From contig NZ_CALMPA010000054.1 of NCBI RefSeq assembly GCF_937871615.1, positions 1 to 39,522 on the forward strand: a DNA stretch of 39,522 bases, read 5' to 3'. Source of the stretch: an uncultured Sphingomonas sp. (GTDB lineage Bacteria > Pseudomonadota > Alphaproteobacteria > Sphingomonadales > Sphingomonadaceae). Shown piece after piece: positions 23,174 to 32,494 of this stretch. Under the pieces are notes generated by a model. The model did no database searches. It was not told the DNA's origin and saw only the letters and a program-made list of their open reading frames with translations. Numbering within the stretch: position 1 is the first letter of the stretch; each line of letters opens with the position of its first letter. The position numbers and the translations under genes were made by a program.

Positions 23174-24364
23174 ATGAGAAAGGGGCGAATCTCCGCGCTG
23201 CGCGCCTTTCTCGCGGGCGAGGCGGCGGGGGGATTCGTGCTGATCGCGGCGGCGGCGCTGGCGATGCTCGTCGCCAATCTGCCCGCGACGGCTGACTGGT
23301 ACGCCCATGTCCTCCATGCCGAGACGGGGCCGGTGCTGTCCGCCACGCTTGGCCCGATGACGATCCATCTGTGGATCAACGATGCGCTGATGGCGCTGTT
23401 CTTCCTGCTCGTCGGGCTGGAGATCAAGCGCGAGTTCGTCGACGGGCAGCTTGCCCGCGCGGATCAACGGCGGCTGCCGTTCATCGCCGCAGCGACCGGC
23501 ATGGCGGTGCCGGCGCTCGTCTATCTGCTGGTGGTGGGTGACCATAGCGGATTGCAGCGCGGCTGGGCGATTCCCGCGGCGACCGATATCGCCTTTGCGA
23601 TCGGGGTGATGGCGATGCTGGGCAAGCGCGTGCCCGCCGCGCTCAAGCTGCTGCTCACCACCGTCGCCATCGTCGACGATATGGGCGCGGTGGCGATCAT
23701 CGCGCTTGCCTATACCGACGAGATTCGCGTGATCGCGCTGGCCGGCGCGGGCGTGGCGCTGGCGCTGCTCTATGTGATGAACCGGCGCAAGGTGATGGCC
23801 CTGTGGCCATATCTGGTAACGGGCGCGGTGTTGTGGCTGTTCGTGCTGCAATCGGGCGTCCATGCGACGATCGCCGGGGTGGCGACCGCCGCGTTCATTC
23901 CGATCGTGCCGACGCCGGGCGCGCCCGATGCGGTCGATTCGCCGCTCCACCGGCTGGAACACGCGCTTGCCCCCTGGGTCGCATTCGTGATCGTGCCGCT
24001 GTTCGCCTTTGCCAATGCAGGCGTCGCGCTGGGTGGGTTCGGCTTGAGCGTGCTGGCCGAACCGGTGGTGCTCGGCGTCGCGCTCGGGCTGTTCGTCGGC
24101 AAGCAACTCGGCGTGTTCGGCGGCATCTGGGGCGCGGTGCGGCTGGGGATCGCGACGCGGCCCGGCGGGGTAAGCTGGGCGCAGATCTATGGCATGGCGC
24201 TGCTCGCGGGAATCGGCTTCACGATGAGCCTGTTCGTCGGCGGCCTCGCCTTTCCGGGGGATGCGATGCTGGTGGAGGAGGTCAAGATGGGCGTGCTGGC
24301 CGGATCATTGCTGTCGGCGGTTGGCGGCTTTGCGGTGCTCGCGCTGGCGGCGCGGCGCGCGTGA
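23174..24364 (+). CDS. nhaA: Na+/H+ antiporter NhaA
   Basis: The protein has 396 residues and about twelve transmembrane helices. NhaA exchanges sodium for protons at the inner membrane for salt and pH homeostasis. Key features are visible: PAATDIAFAIGVMAML with the conserved Asp, the ion-binding aspartate pair in VAIVDDMGAVAIIAL, GVHATIAGV, and the C-terminal GIGFTMSLFVGGLAF with its conserved Gly-rich helix. GAGG at 23161-23165 lies 8 bases before ATG 23174; the adjoining GTG 23171 would add one residue. The gene converges on the DUF4169 gene with 11 bases between stops. Confidence 0.95.
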   Translation: MRKGRISALRAFLAGEAAGGFVLIAAAALAMLVANLPATADWYAHVLHAETGPVLSATLGPMTIHLWINDALMALFFLLVGLEIKREFVDGQLARADQRRLPFIAAATGMAVPALVYLLVVGDHSGLQRGWAIPAATDIAFAIGVMAMLGKRVPAALKLLLTTVAIVDDMGAVAIIALAYTDEIRVIALAGAGVALALLYVMNRRKVMALWPYLVTGAVLWLFVLQSGVHATIAGVATAAFIPIVPTPGAPDAVDSPLHRLEHALAPWVAFVIVPLFAFANAGVALGGFGLSVLAEPVVLGVALGLFVGKQLGVFGGIWGAVRLGIATRPGGVSWAQIYGMALLAGIGFTMSLFVGGLAFPGDAMLVEEVKMGVLAGSLLSAVGGFAVLALAARRA

Positions 24365-24375
24365 CGCGATAACGC

Positions 24376-24552
24376 TCAATCCTCGCGCTTCGCCCCGTCG
24401 AGCGCGCGCTCCGCGCGGGCGCGGTTCGCCCGATCGGCGTCCTTCTCCGATTTCGTCCGTCCGAAGGCGGCGCGGTTGGCGGCGGCGGTCGTCGCCTCGG
24501 TGGCGCGGCGTTTCGCCTTGCGCGCCAGCCGGAGGTTGACGACCTCGCCCAT
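24376..24552 (-). CDS. DUF4169 family small protein
   Basis: The protein has 58 residues and was found by reading the strand directly. It starts MGEVVNLRLARKAKRRATEA, is very rich in Ala, Arg and Lys, contains FGRTKSEKDADRA and ends in DGAKRED. This matches the DUF4169 pattern (a short helical basic protein with a VNLRxxRKxKxR start) known from alphaproteobacteria; its function is unknown. The ATG overlaps the nusB stop by one base (TGATG), so it is translationally coupled to nusB and is the last gene of the hisG-hisD-nusB block. Confidence 0.8.
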   Translation of the reverse strand: MGEVVNLRLARKAKRRATEATTAAANRAAFGRTKSEKDADRANRARAERALDGAKRED

Positions 24553-25004
24553 CAGTTGCGCACTTCCTTCGCCAGCGCGTCGAGCAGGCCGTTGACGAAG
24601 CCCGCCTCGCGCTTGTCGTAAAAGGCGTGGGCGACATCGACATATTCGCTGATCGCGGTGCCCACCGCGACATCGCGGCGTGCGAGCAGTTCATATGCGC
24701 CGCAACGCAGGATCGCCTTCATCGGCTTGTCGAGCCGCGCGAGCGTCCAGCCTTGCAGCCTCGGCTCGATCAACAGGTCGATCTCGCCGAGCCGCGCGGT
24801 CGTGCCGGTGACGATATCGTCGAAGAACAGAATGTCGGCCTCGGCATATTCGTCGCCCTCGATCGTCGCGCCGAGCCGGTGGTGGTGAAATTCGTGGAGC
24901 AGGGTCTGGAGCGGGGTCTTCTCCATCTCGTGCTGATAGAGCGCCTGGACGGCGGCGAGCCGCGCGGCGGCGCGGGCCTTGGATCGTGCTGCGGTACGGG
25001 ACAT
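24552..25004 (-). CDS. nusB: Transcription antitermination factor NusB
   Basis: The protein has 150 residues and is all helical. NusB binds boxA RNA with NusE (ribosomal protein S10) during antitermination of rRNA operons. Signatures are RLAAVQALYQHEM near the N terminus, LIEPRLQGWTLARLDKPMKAILRCGAYEL and the closing EYVDVAHAFYDKREAGFVNGLLDAL. The basic N-terminal extension (SRTAARSKARAA) is common in alphaproteobacteria. It lies 34 bases downstream of hisD rather than next to ribH, where it sits in many relatives. Confidence 0.95.
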   Translation of the reverse strand: MSRTAARSKARAAARLAAVQALYQHEMEKTPLQTLLHEFHHHRLGATIEGDEYAEADILFFDDIVTGTTARLGEIDLLIEPRLQGWTLARLDKPMKAILRCGAYELLARRDVAVGTAISEYVDVAHAFYDKREAGFVNGLLDALAKEVRN

Positions 25005-25038
25005 GGGGCAGGGCCTTTACGCGCGAGACGCGCCCGCG

Positions 25039-26331
25039 TCACCCCTTTGCGAGTCTGAGCGCGACCGAGGCGGCGTGCGCGGGCAACCCCTCCGCCGTCG
25101 CCAGCGCGACGGTGGCGGGGCCGAGCTTGCCGAGTGCTGTGGCGTCGAGCTGGAGGAAGCTCGTCCGCTTCATGAAATCGGTGACGGAAAGCCCGCTGGC
25201 GAATCGCGCGCGCCGCCCGGTGGGGAGAACGTGATTCGGCCCCGCGACATAATCGCCGATCGCTTCGGGCGTATGGCGGCCAAGGAAGGCGGAGCCGGCG
25301 TGGCGCAGCTTGCTGAACAAGGCGTGCGGATCGTCGGTGGCGATCTCGACATGCTCGGGCGCAAGGCGATCGGTGAGCGCGCAGGCATCGGCCAGATCGG
25401 GGACGAGGATGATCGCGCCATTCGCTTCCCACGCCACCCGCGCGGTTTCTCCGGTCGCGAGGCCGGCGAGCTGGCGCTCGACCGCATCGGCCACGCGATC
25501 CGCGAAGCCCGCGTCATCGGTGAACAGGATCGACTGGGTGGTCACATCATGCTCGGCCTGGCTGAGCAGATCGGCGGCGATCCATTCGGCGTCGTTGGCG
25601 CCATCGGCGATCACCACGATCTCGCTCGGCCCCGCGACCATGTCGATGCCGACCACGCCGTAAACCTGCCGCTTCGCCTCCGCGACCCAGGCATTGCCCG
25701 GCCCGGTGACGACATCGACCGGAGCGATGCGATCGGTGCCCCAGGCGAGCGCCGCGATCGCCTGCGCGCCGCCGACGCGCCACACCTCGTCCGCGCCCGC
25801 CAGATGCGCCGCGGCGAGCACGAGCGGATTGACCGCGCCATCCGGCGTCGGCGTCACCACCACCAGCCGTTCGACGCCAGCGACCTTCGCGGGGATGGCG
25901 TTCATCAGCAGGGTTGATGGGTAAGCCGCGCGTCCGCCCGGAACATAGACGCCCGCCGCATCCACCGCGCGCCACCGCGCGCCGAGCCGGACGCCGGCAT
26001 CGTCGGTGAAGGCGAGATCGTCGGGCCGCTGCTTCTCATGGTAAGCGCGGATGCGCGACGCGGCCAGTTCCAGCGCCTCGCGCAGTTCGGGGGCGAGTGC
26101 TGCGAACGCCGCCGCGCAATCGCTGGCCGGGATGCTCCAGCCGGTGGCATCGAGATCGTGGCGATCGAGCTTTTGCGTATAGGCGCGCAACGCGGTGTCG
26201 CCCTCCTCGCGCACCGCGCGCAGGATCGCGGTGACATCGCGCGCCACATCCGCATCCGATTCGCGCCGCGCATCGACCAGCGCGGCAAAATCCGCCTCGA
26301 ACGATAGGTGGGCGGCGTCGAGCCGGATCAT
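25039..26331 (-). CDS. hisD: Histidinol dehydrogenase
   Basis: The protein has 430 residues and is zinc- and NAD-dependent, oxidising histidinol to histidine in two steps. Visible are [20 protein letters not shown], the NAD-binding region [19 protein letters not shown], the zinc ligands in LLSQAEHD, the catalytic His in [11 protein letters not shown], and [18 protein letters not shown] near the end. The ATG at 26331 overlaps the hisG stop (ATGA), so the two are coupled. The open frame continuing upstream inside hisG is spurious. Confidence 0.96.
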   Translation of the reverse strand: MIRLDAAHLSFEADFAALVDARRESDADVARDVTAILRAVREEGDTALRAYTQKLDRHDLDATGWSIPASDCAAAFAALAPELREALELAASRIRAYHEKQRPDDLAFTDDAGVRLGARWRAVDAAGVYVPGGRAAYPSTLLMNAIPAKVAGVERLVVVTPTPDGAVNPLVLAAAHLAGADEVWRVGGAQAIAALAWGTDRIAPVDVVTGPGNAWVAEAKRQVYGVVGIDMVAGPSEIVVIADGANDAEWIAADLLSQAEHDVTTQSILFTDDAGFADRVADAVERQLAGLATGETARVAWEANGAIILVPDLADACALTDRLAPEHVEIATDDPHALFSKLRHAGSAFLGRHTPEAIGDYVAGPNHVLPTGRRARFASGLSVTDFMKRTSFLQLDATALGKLGPATVALATAEGLPAHAASVALRLAKG

Positions 26332-26990
26332 GCCGCCGCCGTCTGATCGACCGCGCGGCGGAACGCCTCGACCAGCGGCACCACCCCGGCGCGCGTCTTC
26401 ATCGCCGCGCGATTGACGATCAGGCGCGAGGAAACCTCCATGATCCGCTCCACCTCGACCAGCCCGTTTTCCTTGAGCGTGCGCCCCGACGAGACGAGAT
26501 CGACGATGCGCGGCGCGAGGCCGAGCGTGGGGGCAAGCTCCATCGCGCCGTTCAGCTTGATGCATTCCGCCTGCACGCCGCGCCGCGCGAAATGCTCGGC
26601 GGTGACATGGGGATATTTGGTCGCGACGCGCACATGGCTCCAGCCGCGCGGATCATCGCGTTCCGCCATCTCGACCGGCTCGGCGATCGACAGCCGGCAA
26701 TGGCCGATCGCGAGATCGACCGGCGCGTACAGCTCGGAATAAGCGAATTCCGCGAGCACGTCGGACCCGACGATGCCAAGCTGTGCCGCGCCATGCGCGA
26801 CGAAGGTTGCGACATCGAACGCGCGGACGCGGATCAGCTCGATCTCGGGCGTGTCGGTGCGGAAACGCAGCGCGCGGCTGTCCTCGTCGCCGAACGCGGC
26901 CTCGGGCACGATGCCGGCGCGGGCGAGCAGCGGCAGCGCCTCGCTCAGGATGCGGCCCTTGGGGACGGCGATGACGATCGGTTCGCTCAC
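26328..26990 (-). CDS. hisG: ATP phosphoribosyltransferase, short form
   Basis: The protein has 220 residues. It joins PRPP and ATP, the first step of histidine synthesis. Signatures are [18 protein letters not shown] at the start, [17 protein letters not shown] in the centre, and the PRPP loop [19 protein letters not shown] near 165-183. The length is that of the short HisG class, which lacks the C-terminal regulatory domain and needs HisZ for activity; hisZ is not in the window. The start is GTG 26990, with GCCCGTGAGCG context and no strong ribosome site. The gene is divergent from the DUF2332 gene, 60 bases away, and leads the hisG-hisD-nusB-DUF4169 block. Confidence 0.95.
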   Translation of the reverse strand: MSEPIVIAVPKGRILSEALPLLARAGIVPEAAFGDEDSRALRFRTDTPEIELIRVRAFDVATFVAHGAAQLGIVGSDVLAEFAYSELYAPVDLAIGHCRLSIAEPVEMAERDDPRGWSHVRVATKYPHVTAEHFARRGVQAECIKLNGAMELAPTLGLAPRIVDLVSSGRTLKENGLVEVERIMEVSSRLIVNRAAMKTRAGVVPLVEAFRRAVDQTAAA

Positions 26991-27050
26991 GGGCGCGGCC
27001 TTTACGCGGGGCGCCGGGGAGGCGCAATACAGGGACAGGAGGGCGATCCG

Positions 27051-28154
27051 ATGGCGATTGACGAGAAAGTGCGCGAGGCATTCCGCATTCAGGAATTTTA
27101 CTGCGGGCATATGGACGCGCCGATGTATGCGCGGCTGTGTGGTGCGGTGGCCGCCGGGCTGACGCGCGCGAGCCGCACCGGCGCCCGCGTGCTTGACTGG
27201 CCGGGCGAGCCGACCCGCGATGCGCTGCCGCTGCGCTTGTGCGGCGGGCTGCACGCGCTGGTGCGTGGCAGGCGGGACGCGGGGTTGGCGGCGATCTTCG
27301 CCGGAGAGATCACCGCGCCAGACGGAATCGCGGCGGCGCTCAACGCCGCGCTCGTGCGGCACGATGACGCGCTATATCCGTGGCTCGACGGGCCACCGCA
27401 GACCAATGAGCCGGGGCGTTCCGGCGCGCTGATGCTCGGCCTGATGGAAATCGCGCGGCGGCACGGCCCGAGGATCGAACTGCTGGAGATAGGATCGAGC
27501 GCGGGCCTCAATCTGCTGATCGACCGTTATGCCTTCGATCTCGGCGGGGTGAAGCTCGGGCCGGTCGATTCGCCGGTCACGATCCGCCCCGAATGGCGTG
27601 GTGAGCCGCCCGCGCCGGTGGAGATGACGATCGCCTCGGTGCGCGGCTGCGATATCCAGCCGCTCGACGCGACCGATCCGGCGGTGGAGGCACGGCTGCT
27701 CGCCTATGTCTGGCCGGAAACGCCGGCGCGTGCGGAGCGGTTGACCCGCGCGATCGCGATGCAGCGCGCGCGCGGCGTCGATCTGGTGCGCGCCGATGCC
27801 GCCGAGTGGCTGGAGGCGCGGCTCGCCGAACCGCAGGAGCCGGGCGTCACGCGGGTGCTGATGCATTCGGTCGTCTGGCAATATCTGCCCGAGGATAGCG
27901 CGAATCGGGTGCGCGCGGCGATGGCGGCGGCGGGGGCACGCGCCACGGCGGAGCGCCCGCTCGGCTGGGTGATGATGGAGCCGGATCGCGCCTTCGCGCA
28001 TCAGGTCGTCCAGGTAAAGAGCTGGCCGGGGCACGATGAATGGGCGGTGCTGGGGACGGCGCACGCGCATGGGACATGGGTGAGGAACGGGATTTTCGAG
28101 GAGGATCGCCGCGGCTTCGCTTTGCCTGAATCCGCGAAGGTCGAGGCGGGCTGA
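27051..28154 (+). CDS. DUF2332 family protein
   Basis: The protein has 367 residues. The sequence matches the DUF2332 family by its layout: an N-terminal helical part with [18 protein letters not shown], the central [19 protein letters not shown] (around 143-161), which resembles a SAM-binding loop, PEWRGEPP, and the C-terminal [20 protein letters not shown]. Its function is not established; a methyltransferase-like fold is a guess from the glycine motif. The ATG at 27051 has an excellent GGAGGG seven bases upstream. It stands where infC sits in many genomes upstream of rpmI-rplT, but the 141-base gap makes an independent rpmI promoter likely. Confidence 0.8.
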   Translation: MAIDEKVREAFRIQEFYCGHMDAPMYARLCGAVAAGLTRASRTGARVLDWPGEPTRDALPLRLCGGLHALVRGRRDAGLAAIFAGEITAPDGIAAALNAALVRHDDALYPWLDGPPQTNEPGRSGALMLGLMEIARRHGPRIELLEIGSSAGLNLLIDRYAFDLGGVKLGPVDSPVTIRPEWRGEPPAPVEMTIASVRGCDIQPLDATDPAVEARLLAYVWPETPARAERLTRAIAMQRARGVDLVRADAAEWLEARLAEPQEPGVTRVLMHSVVWQYLPEDSANRVRAAMAAAGARATAERPLGWVMMEPDRAFAHQVVQVKSWPGHDEWAVLGTAHAHGTWVRNGIFEEDRRGFALPESAKVEAG

Positions 28155-28176
28155 GCGGGGCGCACGGGCGCTCCGG

Positions 28177-28204
28177 TTGCTTTTTGCCCGCCCCGGCGCT
28201 AATG
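28177..28204 (+). promoter_or_regulatory. Candidate promoter for rpmI-rplT
   Basis: TTGCTT (28177-28182), a 16-base spacer and CTAATG (28199-28204) form a housekeeping-type promoter by eye, about 92 bases before rpmI. It is the only promoter-like pair in the intergenic stretch after the DUF2332 stop. It has not been scored against a matrix. Confidence 0.35.
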
Positions 28205-28233
28205 GCCCCGCTTCCCGCGTGAGGATCATGACG

Positions 28234-28268
28234 AACGGCCCGGCCACAAGGGCTGCCGCGGCCGTTTT
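28234..28268 (+). promoter_or_regulatory. Terminator-like hairpin in the rpmI leader (possible attenuator)
   Basis: AACGGCC (28234-28240) pairs with GGCCGTT (28260-28266), and inside it CGGC (28241-28244) pairs with GCCG (28255-28258), giving an 11-bp stem with one bulged base, followed by a run of four T (28265-28268). It lies 27 bases before the rpmI ATG and downstream of the candidate promoter, where autogenous control by a ribosomal protein would be expected. Confidence 0.5.
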
Positions 28269-28295
28269 GACCTCGCCCGAACTGAAAGGACAAAA

Positions 28296-28499
28296 ATGCC
28301 CAAGCTCAAGACCAAGAGCGGCGTGAAAAAGCGCTTCAAGCTCACCGCGACCGGCAAGCTCAAGCACGGCGTGGCCGGCAAGCGCCACCGTCTCATCAGC
28401 CACAACGGCAAGTACATCCGCCAGAATCGCGGCACCTCGGTGCTGTCGGACGCCGACACGAAGACCGTGAAGGCCTGGGCGCCGTACGGCCTGAACTGA
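28296..28499 (+). CDS. rpmI: 50S ribosomal protein L35
   Basis: The protein has 67 residues, very basic, with the family start [20 protein letters not shown] and the [18 protein letters not shown] centre. It is part of the large ribosomal subunit. AAAGGA before the ATG at 28296 is a clear ribosome site. rplT follows after 13 bases. The preceding leader contains a terminator-like hairpin, so expression may be attenuated. Confidence 0.98.
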   Translation: MPKLKTKSGVKKRFKLTATGKLKHGVAGKRHRLISHNGKYIRQNRGTSVLSDADTKTVKAWAPYGLN

Positions 28500-28512
28500 G
28501 GAGACTTAAGAG

Positions 28513-28878
28513 ATGGCACGCGTCAAACGGGGTGTAACCACCCGCGCCAAGCACAAGAACATTCTGGAACAGGCCAAGGGCTACCGTGGCCGCCGGAAGA
28601 ATACGATCCGCGTCGCGCGGCAGGCGGTCGAAAAGGCCGGCCAATATGCGTATCGCGACCGCAAGGTTAAGAAGCGCACCTTCCGTGGCCTGTGGATTCA
28701 GCGCATCAACGCCGGCGTCCGCGCCGAGGGGCTGAGCTACAGCCAGTTCATGCACGGCCTGAAGCTGGCGGGCATCGAGCTGGACCGCAAGGTGCTGGCC
28801 GATATCGCGATGCACGAAGGTGAAGCGTTTAGCGCCATCATCGCGCAGGCGAAGGCGGCGCTGCCCCAGGCCGCCTGA
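28513..28878 (+). CDS. rplT: 50S ribosomal protein L20
   Basis: The 121-residue protein binds 23S rRNA early in large-subunit assembly and in several bacteria represses its own operon. The start [20 protein letters not shown] and the motifs [20 protein letters not shown] and [20 protein letters not shown] are diagnostic. It is co-transcribed with rpmI (13-base gap) and is followed by a strong rho-independent terminator at 28903-28936. Confidence 0.98.
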   Translation: MARVKRGVTTRAKHKNILEQAKGYRGRRKNTIRVARQAVEKAGQYAYRDRKVKKRTFRGLWIQRINAGVRAEGLSYSQFMHGLKLAGIELDRKVLADIAMHEGEAFSAIIAQAKAALPQAA

Positions 28879-28902
28879 AGCGGGCCTGCGCTAAGAGAAA
28901 CG

Positions 28903-28936
28903 GGGCGTCGGTGGTCTAGGCCACCGGCGCCCTTTT
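28903..28936 (+). terminator. Rho-independent terminator after rplT
   Basis: A 12-bp stem (GGGCGTCGGTGG at 28903-28914 with CCACCGGCGCCC at 28921-28932, one G-U pair) has a six-base TCTAGG loop and is followed by TTTT. It begins 25 bases after the rplT stop and ends only 37 bases before the pheS ATG, so it could also act as an attenuator for read-through into pheST. Confidence 0.88.
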
Positions 28937-28973
28937 CGTTATCGCCGCGCCGTCGGCAAACTAGGAATCGGGC

Positions 28974-29160
28974 ATGAGCGACCAAGACTGGTCAATAAAT
29001 CTCGCCAAATACGAGAGTGACTACCTTCCCCGCATCATTGGTGCGGTCAGTCTTACTGAGCTAGAAGGGTTGCGCGTCGAACTCCTAGGTAAGAACGGTT
29101 GGATTACACTTTTTCTCAAAACCTTGGGCGGGATGTCGCCTGATGATCGGGTTCTGAAAG
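28974..29160. other. Low-GC island at the 5' end of pheS
   Basis: By hand count the first roughly 190 bases of pheS are about 50% GC (32 of 67 in 28974-29040, 61 of 120 in 29041-29160), against 70-80% in the sequence directly after. The segment uses codons rare elsewhere in this window (CTA, ATA, ACA, CTT, TCA, AGT). The edge is sharp near 29160, inside the N-terminal coiled-coil region of PheS. It may be a recombined piece or a segment selected for weak mRNA structure. Confidence 0.75.
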
Positions 29161-30110
29161 GGCCGCGCATCCAACACTTGCGCGAGGCGGTGGCTGGCGC
29201 GATCGCGACGCGCAAGGCCGCGCTTGAGGCGGTGGCGCTCGACGCGCGGCTGGCGGGCGAGCGGCTGGACATGACGCTGCCGGTCGATGCGGCCACCGCT
29301 GGCACGATCCATCCGGTCAGCCAGGTGATGGACGAACTGGCGGAAATCTTCGCCGATCTCGGCTTCGCGGTCGCGACCGGCCCGGAGATCGAGGACGACT
29401 GGCACAATTTCACCGCGCTTAATATCCCCGCGAGCCATCCCGCGCGGGCCATGCATGATACCTTCTACATGGCGGACAATCGTGCCCAGGATGGGGACCG
29501 CAACAGTGCGAACGCGACCGGCGAACCGCGCAAGATGCTCCTGCGCACCCACACCTCGCCGGTGCAGATCCGCACGATGCTGAAGCAGAAGCCGCCGATC
29601 CGCATCATCGCGCCGGGGCGCACCTATCGTTCGGACAGCGATGCGACGCACACGCCGATGTTCCATCAGGTCGAGGGGCTGGTGATCGACAAGGGCATCA
29701 CGCTCGGCCACCTCAAATGGACGCTGGAGACATTCCTCAAGGCGTTCTTCGAGCGCGACGATATCGTGCTGCGGCTGCGCCCGAGCTATTTCCCCTTCAC
29801 CGAGCCTTCGGCGGAGGTTGATGTCGGCTATACGCTGGAGAAGAGCAAGCGCGTGATCGGTGGCTCCGGTGGCGGCTGGATGGAGGTGCTGGGTTCCGGC
29901 ATGGTCCACCCCAAGGTGATCGCGGCGTGCGGGCTCGATCCGGACGAGTGGCAGGGCTTCGCCTTTGGTTGCGGGATCGACCGGCTGGCGATGCTGAAAT
30001 ACGGCATGGATGATCTGCGCGCCTTCTTCGACGGCGATATCCGCTGGCTGAAACATTACGGGTTTTCGGCGCTCGACGTGCCGACGCTGAGCGGGGGAGT
30101 CGGCGCATGA
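28974..30110 (+). CDS. pheS: Phenylalanyl-tRNA synthetase, alpha subunit
   Basis: The protein has 378 residues and is the catalytic class II subunit of the PheS2-PheT2 tetramer that charges tRNA-Phe. The N-terminal coiled coil (1 to about 100) contains the family GKxGxIT element as [16 protein letters not shown]. The core shows [19 protein letters not shown], motif 2 [12 protein letters not shown] and [20 protein letters not shown], and motif 3 [17 protein letters not shown]. About ten extra residues (around 166-180, rich in Asp, Asn and Gly) sit before the RTHTSP motif. The ATG at 28974 has AGGAA upstream, and the stop overlaps pheT (ATGA). The first roughly 190 bases differ in base composition from the rest of the gene. 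Confidence 0.96.
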   Translation: MSDQDWSINLAKYESDYLPRIIGAVSLTELEGLRVELLGKNGWITLFLKTLGGMSPDDRVLKGPRIQHLREAVAGAIATRKAALEAVALDARLAGERLDMTLPVDAATAGTIHPVSQVMDELAEIFADLGFAVATGPEIEDDWHNFTALNIPASHPARAMHDTFYMADNRAQDGDRNSANATGEPRKMLLRTHTSPVQIRTMLKQKPPIRIIAPGRTYRSDSDATHTPMFHQVEGLVIDKGITLGHLKWTLETFLKAFFERDDIVLRLRPSYFPFTEPSAEVDVGYTLEKSKRVIGGSGGGWMEVLGSGMVHPKVIAACGLDPDEWQGFAFGCGIDRLAMLKYGMDDLRAFFDGDIRWLKHYGFSALDVPTLSGGVGA

Positions 30111-32494
30111 AGTTCACGCTTGGCTGGCTCAAGGAGCATCTCGACACCAATGCCTCGCTCGACGCGATCGTCGAGGGGCTGACCCGCATCGGGCTGGAGG
30201 TCGAAGGCGTCGACAATCCGGGCGAGAAGCTCGCCGCGTTCCGCGTGGCGAAGGTGCTGACCGCCGAGCGCCACCCGCAGGCGGACAAGCTGCAGGTGCT
30301 GTCGGTCGATGCCGGGGACGGGCCGCTTCAGGTGGTGTGCGGCGCGCCCAATGCGCGCGCCGGGCTGATCGGCGTGTTCGGGATGCCGGGCGCGGTGGTG
30401 CCGGCGAATGGCATGGTGCTGAAGGTCGCGGCGATCCGGGGCGTCGAATCGAACGGCATGATGTGTTCCACGCGCGAGTTGGAACTTGGCGACGAGCATG
30501 ACGGCATCATCGAGCTTCCCGCCGATGCGCCGGTCGGCACGCCCTATCCCGCTTATGCCGGGCTCGACGATCCGGTGATTGACGTGGCGATCACGCCCAA
30601 CCGGCAGGATTGCATGGGCGTGCGCGGCATCGCGCGCGATCTGGCGGCGGCGGGGCTGGGGACGCTCCGGCCGCTGGCGCAAGTCTATCGCACCGATCGA
30701 ATCGCGCCGGTGGCGGGCGACGGCCCGGCGCCCGACGTGCGGACCGATGACCGCGAAGGCTGCCCGGCGTTTTACGCGCAGGCGGTGTCGGGGGTCACCA
30801 ACGGCGCGGCCCCGGCATGGATGCGCCAGAAGCTCACCGCGATCGGGCAGAAGCCGATTTCCGTGCTGGTGGATATCACCAATTTCGTCTCGGTCGATCT
30901 CGGGCGCCCGTTGCACGTCTATGACCGCGCCAAGCTCTCCGGCGCGCTCATCGCGCGCAAGGCGCGCGATGGCGAGACGGTGCTGGCGCTGAACGGCAAG
31001 ACCTATACGCTCGACGCGACGATGACGGTGATCGCGGACGACAAGCACGTCCACGATATCGGCGGCATCATGGGCGGCGAGGATTCGGGCGTGTCGGATG
31101 CGACCACCGACGTGCTGATCGAATGCGCCTATTTCGATCCCGATCATATCGCGCGCACCGGGCAGAAGCTCGCGCTGACCAGCGACGCGCGCCAGCGCTT
31201 TGAGCGCGGGGTGGACCCGGCGTTCCTTGACGACGGCCTCGCCATCGCGACGCGGCTGGTGGTGGAGCATTGCGGCGGCACGCCCAGCGCGATCACGCGC
31301 GCGGGCGAAGCGCCGCTCGGCACGCGCAGCTATGCCTATGATCCGGCGCGCGCGGAGACGCTGGGCGGCCTCGCGGTTGCGCCGGAGCGCCAGCGCGCGA
31401 TCCTCGAATCGCTCGGCTTCACCGTCACCGCCGACTGGCAGGTGACCCCGCCGACATGGCGCCGCGATGTGGACGGCGCCGCCGATCTGGTCGAGGAAGT
31501 GATTCGCATCGAGGGTATCGACAATGTGCCTTCCGTGCCGCTCGCGCGCCTGCCCGGCGTTGCGCGGCCCACCGCCACCCCCGAGCAGAAGCTGGAGCGC
31601 CGCGTTCGCCGTGCCGCCGCCGCGCGCGGGCTGGACGAGGCGGTGACGTGGAGCTTCCTAAGCGAGAAGGAGGCCGCGGTGTTCGGCGGCGGCGCATGGA
31701 CGCTCGCCAATCCGATCAGCGAAGACCTGAAGGTCATGCGCCCGTCGCTGTTGCCGGGGCTGCTCTCGGCTGCCGCGCGCAACGCGAAGCGCGGCGCGGG
31801 CAGCATCCGGCTGTTCGAGATCGGGCGGCGCTACCTCGCCGATGCCGAGCGCGCGACGCTCGGGCTGGTGCTGGCGGGGGATCGCCGCGCGCGCGGCTGG
31901 CGCGAGGGCAAGGCCGCCGCGTTCGACGCGTTTGACGCCAAGGCGGAGGCGCTGGCGCTGCTCGCCGCCGCTGGCGCGCCGGTGGAGAATCTCCAGGTGT
32001 TCGGGGATGCCGGGGAGGCGTGGCATCCCGGCCAGTCCGGCACGTTGCGGTTGGGGCCGAAGACGGTGCTGGCGGCGTTCGGGATGCTCCATCCGCGCAC
32101 GGTGGATGCGTTCGATCTCGATGGCGCGGTCGCGGCGGTGGAGCTGTATCTCGATGCGCTGCCCGCCAAGCGCGGCGGCAATGGCTTCATGCGTCCGGCC
32201 TATGCGCCGCCCGCGCTCCAGCCGGTGCGGCGCGATTTCGCCTTCCTCGTGCCCGAGGAGGTGACAGCGGACGCGCTCACCCGCGCGGCGAAGGGGGCGG
32301 ACAAGGCGGCGATCGTCTCGGCACGCGTGTTCGACGTGTTCACCGGCACCGGCGTGGAGCCGGGCAGGAAGTCGGTCGCGCTCGAAGTGGTGCTCCAGCC
32401 GGGCGAAAAGAGCTTCACCGATGCCGAGCTGAAGGCGATCGCCGACAAGGTGGTCGCGGCGGCTGTGAAGCAGGGCGCGGTCCTGCGTGGCTGA
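30107..32494 (+). CDS. pheT: Phenylalanyl-tRNA synthetase, beta subunit
   Basis: The protein has 795 residues. Domain order follows the family: N-terminal B1 start [20 protein letters not shown], tRNA-binding OB fold (about 40-150, [17 protein letters not shown] and [10 protein letters not shown]), B3/B4 editing region (about 210-380, with the conserved [14 protein letters not shown]), B5 domain, catalytic-like core, and the C-terminal ferredoxin-like anticodon-binding domain (about 700-795, [19 protein letters not shown]). It starts in the pheS stop (ATGA) and ends eight bases inside the next gene. The length is normal for proteobacteria. Confidence 0.97.
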   Translation: MKFTLGWLKEHLDTNASLDAIVEGLTRIGLEVEGVDNPGEKLAAFRVAKVLTAERHPQADKLQVLSVDAGDGPLQVVCGAPNARAGLIGVFGMPGAVVPANGMVLKVAAIRGVESNGMMCSTRELELGDEHDGIIELPADAPVGTPYPAYAGLDDPVIDVAITPNRQDCMGVRGIARDLAAAGLGTLRPLAQVYRTDRIAPVAGDGPAPDVRTDDREGCPAFYAQAVSGVTNGAAPAWMRQKLTAIGQKPISVLVDITNFVSVDLGRPLHVYDRAKLSGALIARKARDGETVLALNGKTYTLDATMTVIADDKHVHDIGGIMGGEDSGVSDATTDVLIECAYFDPDHIARTGQKLALTSDARQRFERGVDPAFLDDGLAIATRLVVEHCGGTPSAITRAGEAPLGTRSYAYDPARAETLGGLAVAPERQRAILESLGFTVTADWQVTPPTWRRDVDGAADLVEEVIRIEGIDNVPSVPLARLPGVARPTATPEQKLERRVRRAAAARGLDEAVTWSFLSEKEAAVFGGGAWTLANPISEDLKVMRPSLLPGLLSAAARNAKRGAGSIRLFEIGRRYLADAERATLGLVLAGDRRARGWREGKAAAFDAFDAKAEALALLAAAGAPVENLQVFGDAGEAWHPGQSGTLRLGPKTVLAAFGMLHPRTVDAFDLDGAVAAVELYLDALPAKRGGNGFMRPAYAPPALQPVRRDFAFLVPEEVTADALTRAAKGADKAAIVSARVFDVFTGTGVEPGRKSVALEVVLQPGEKSFTDAELKAIADKVVAAAVKQGAVLRG

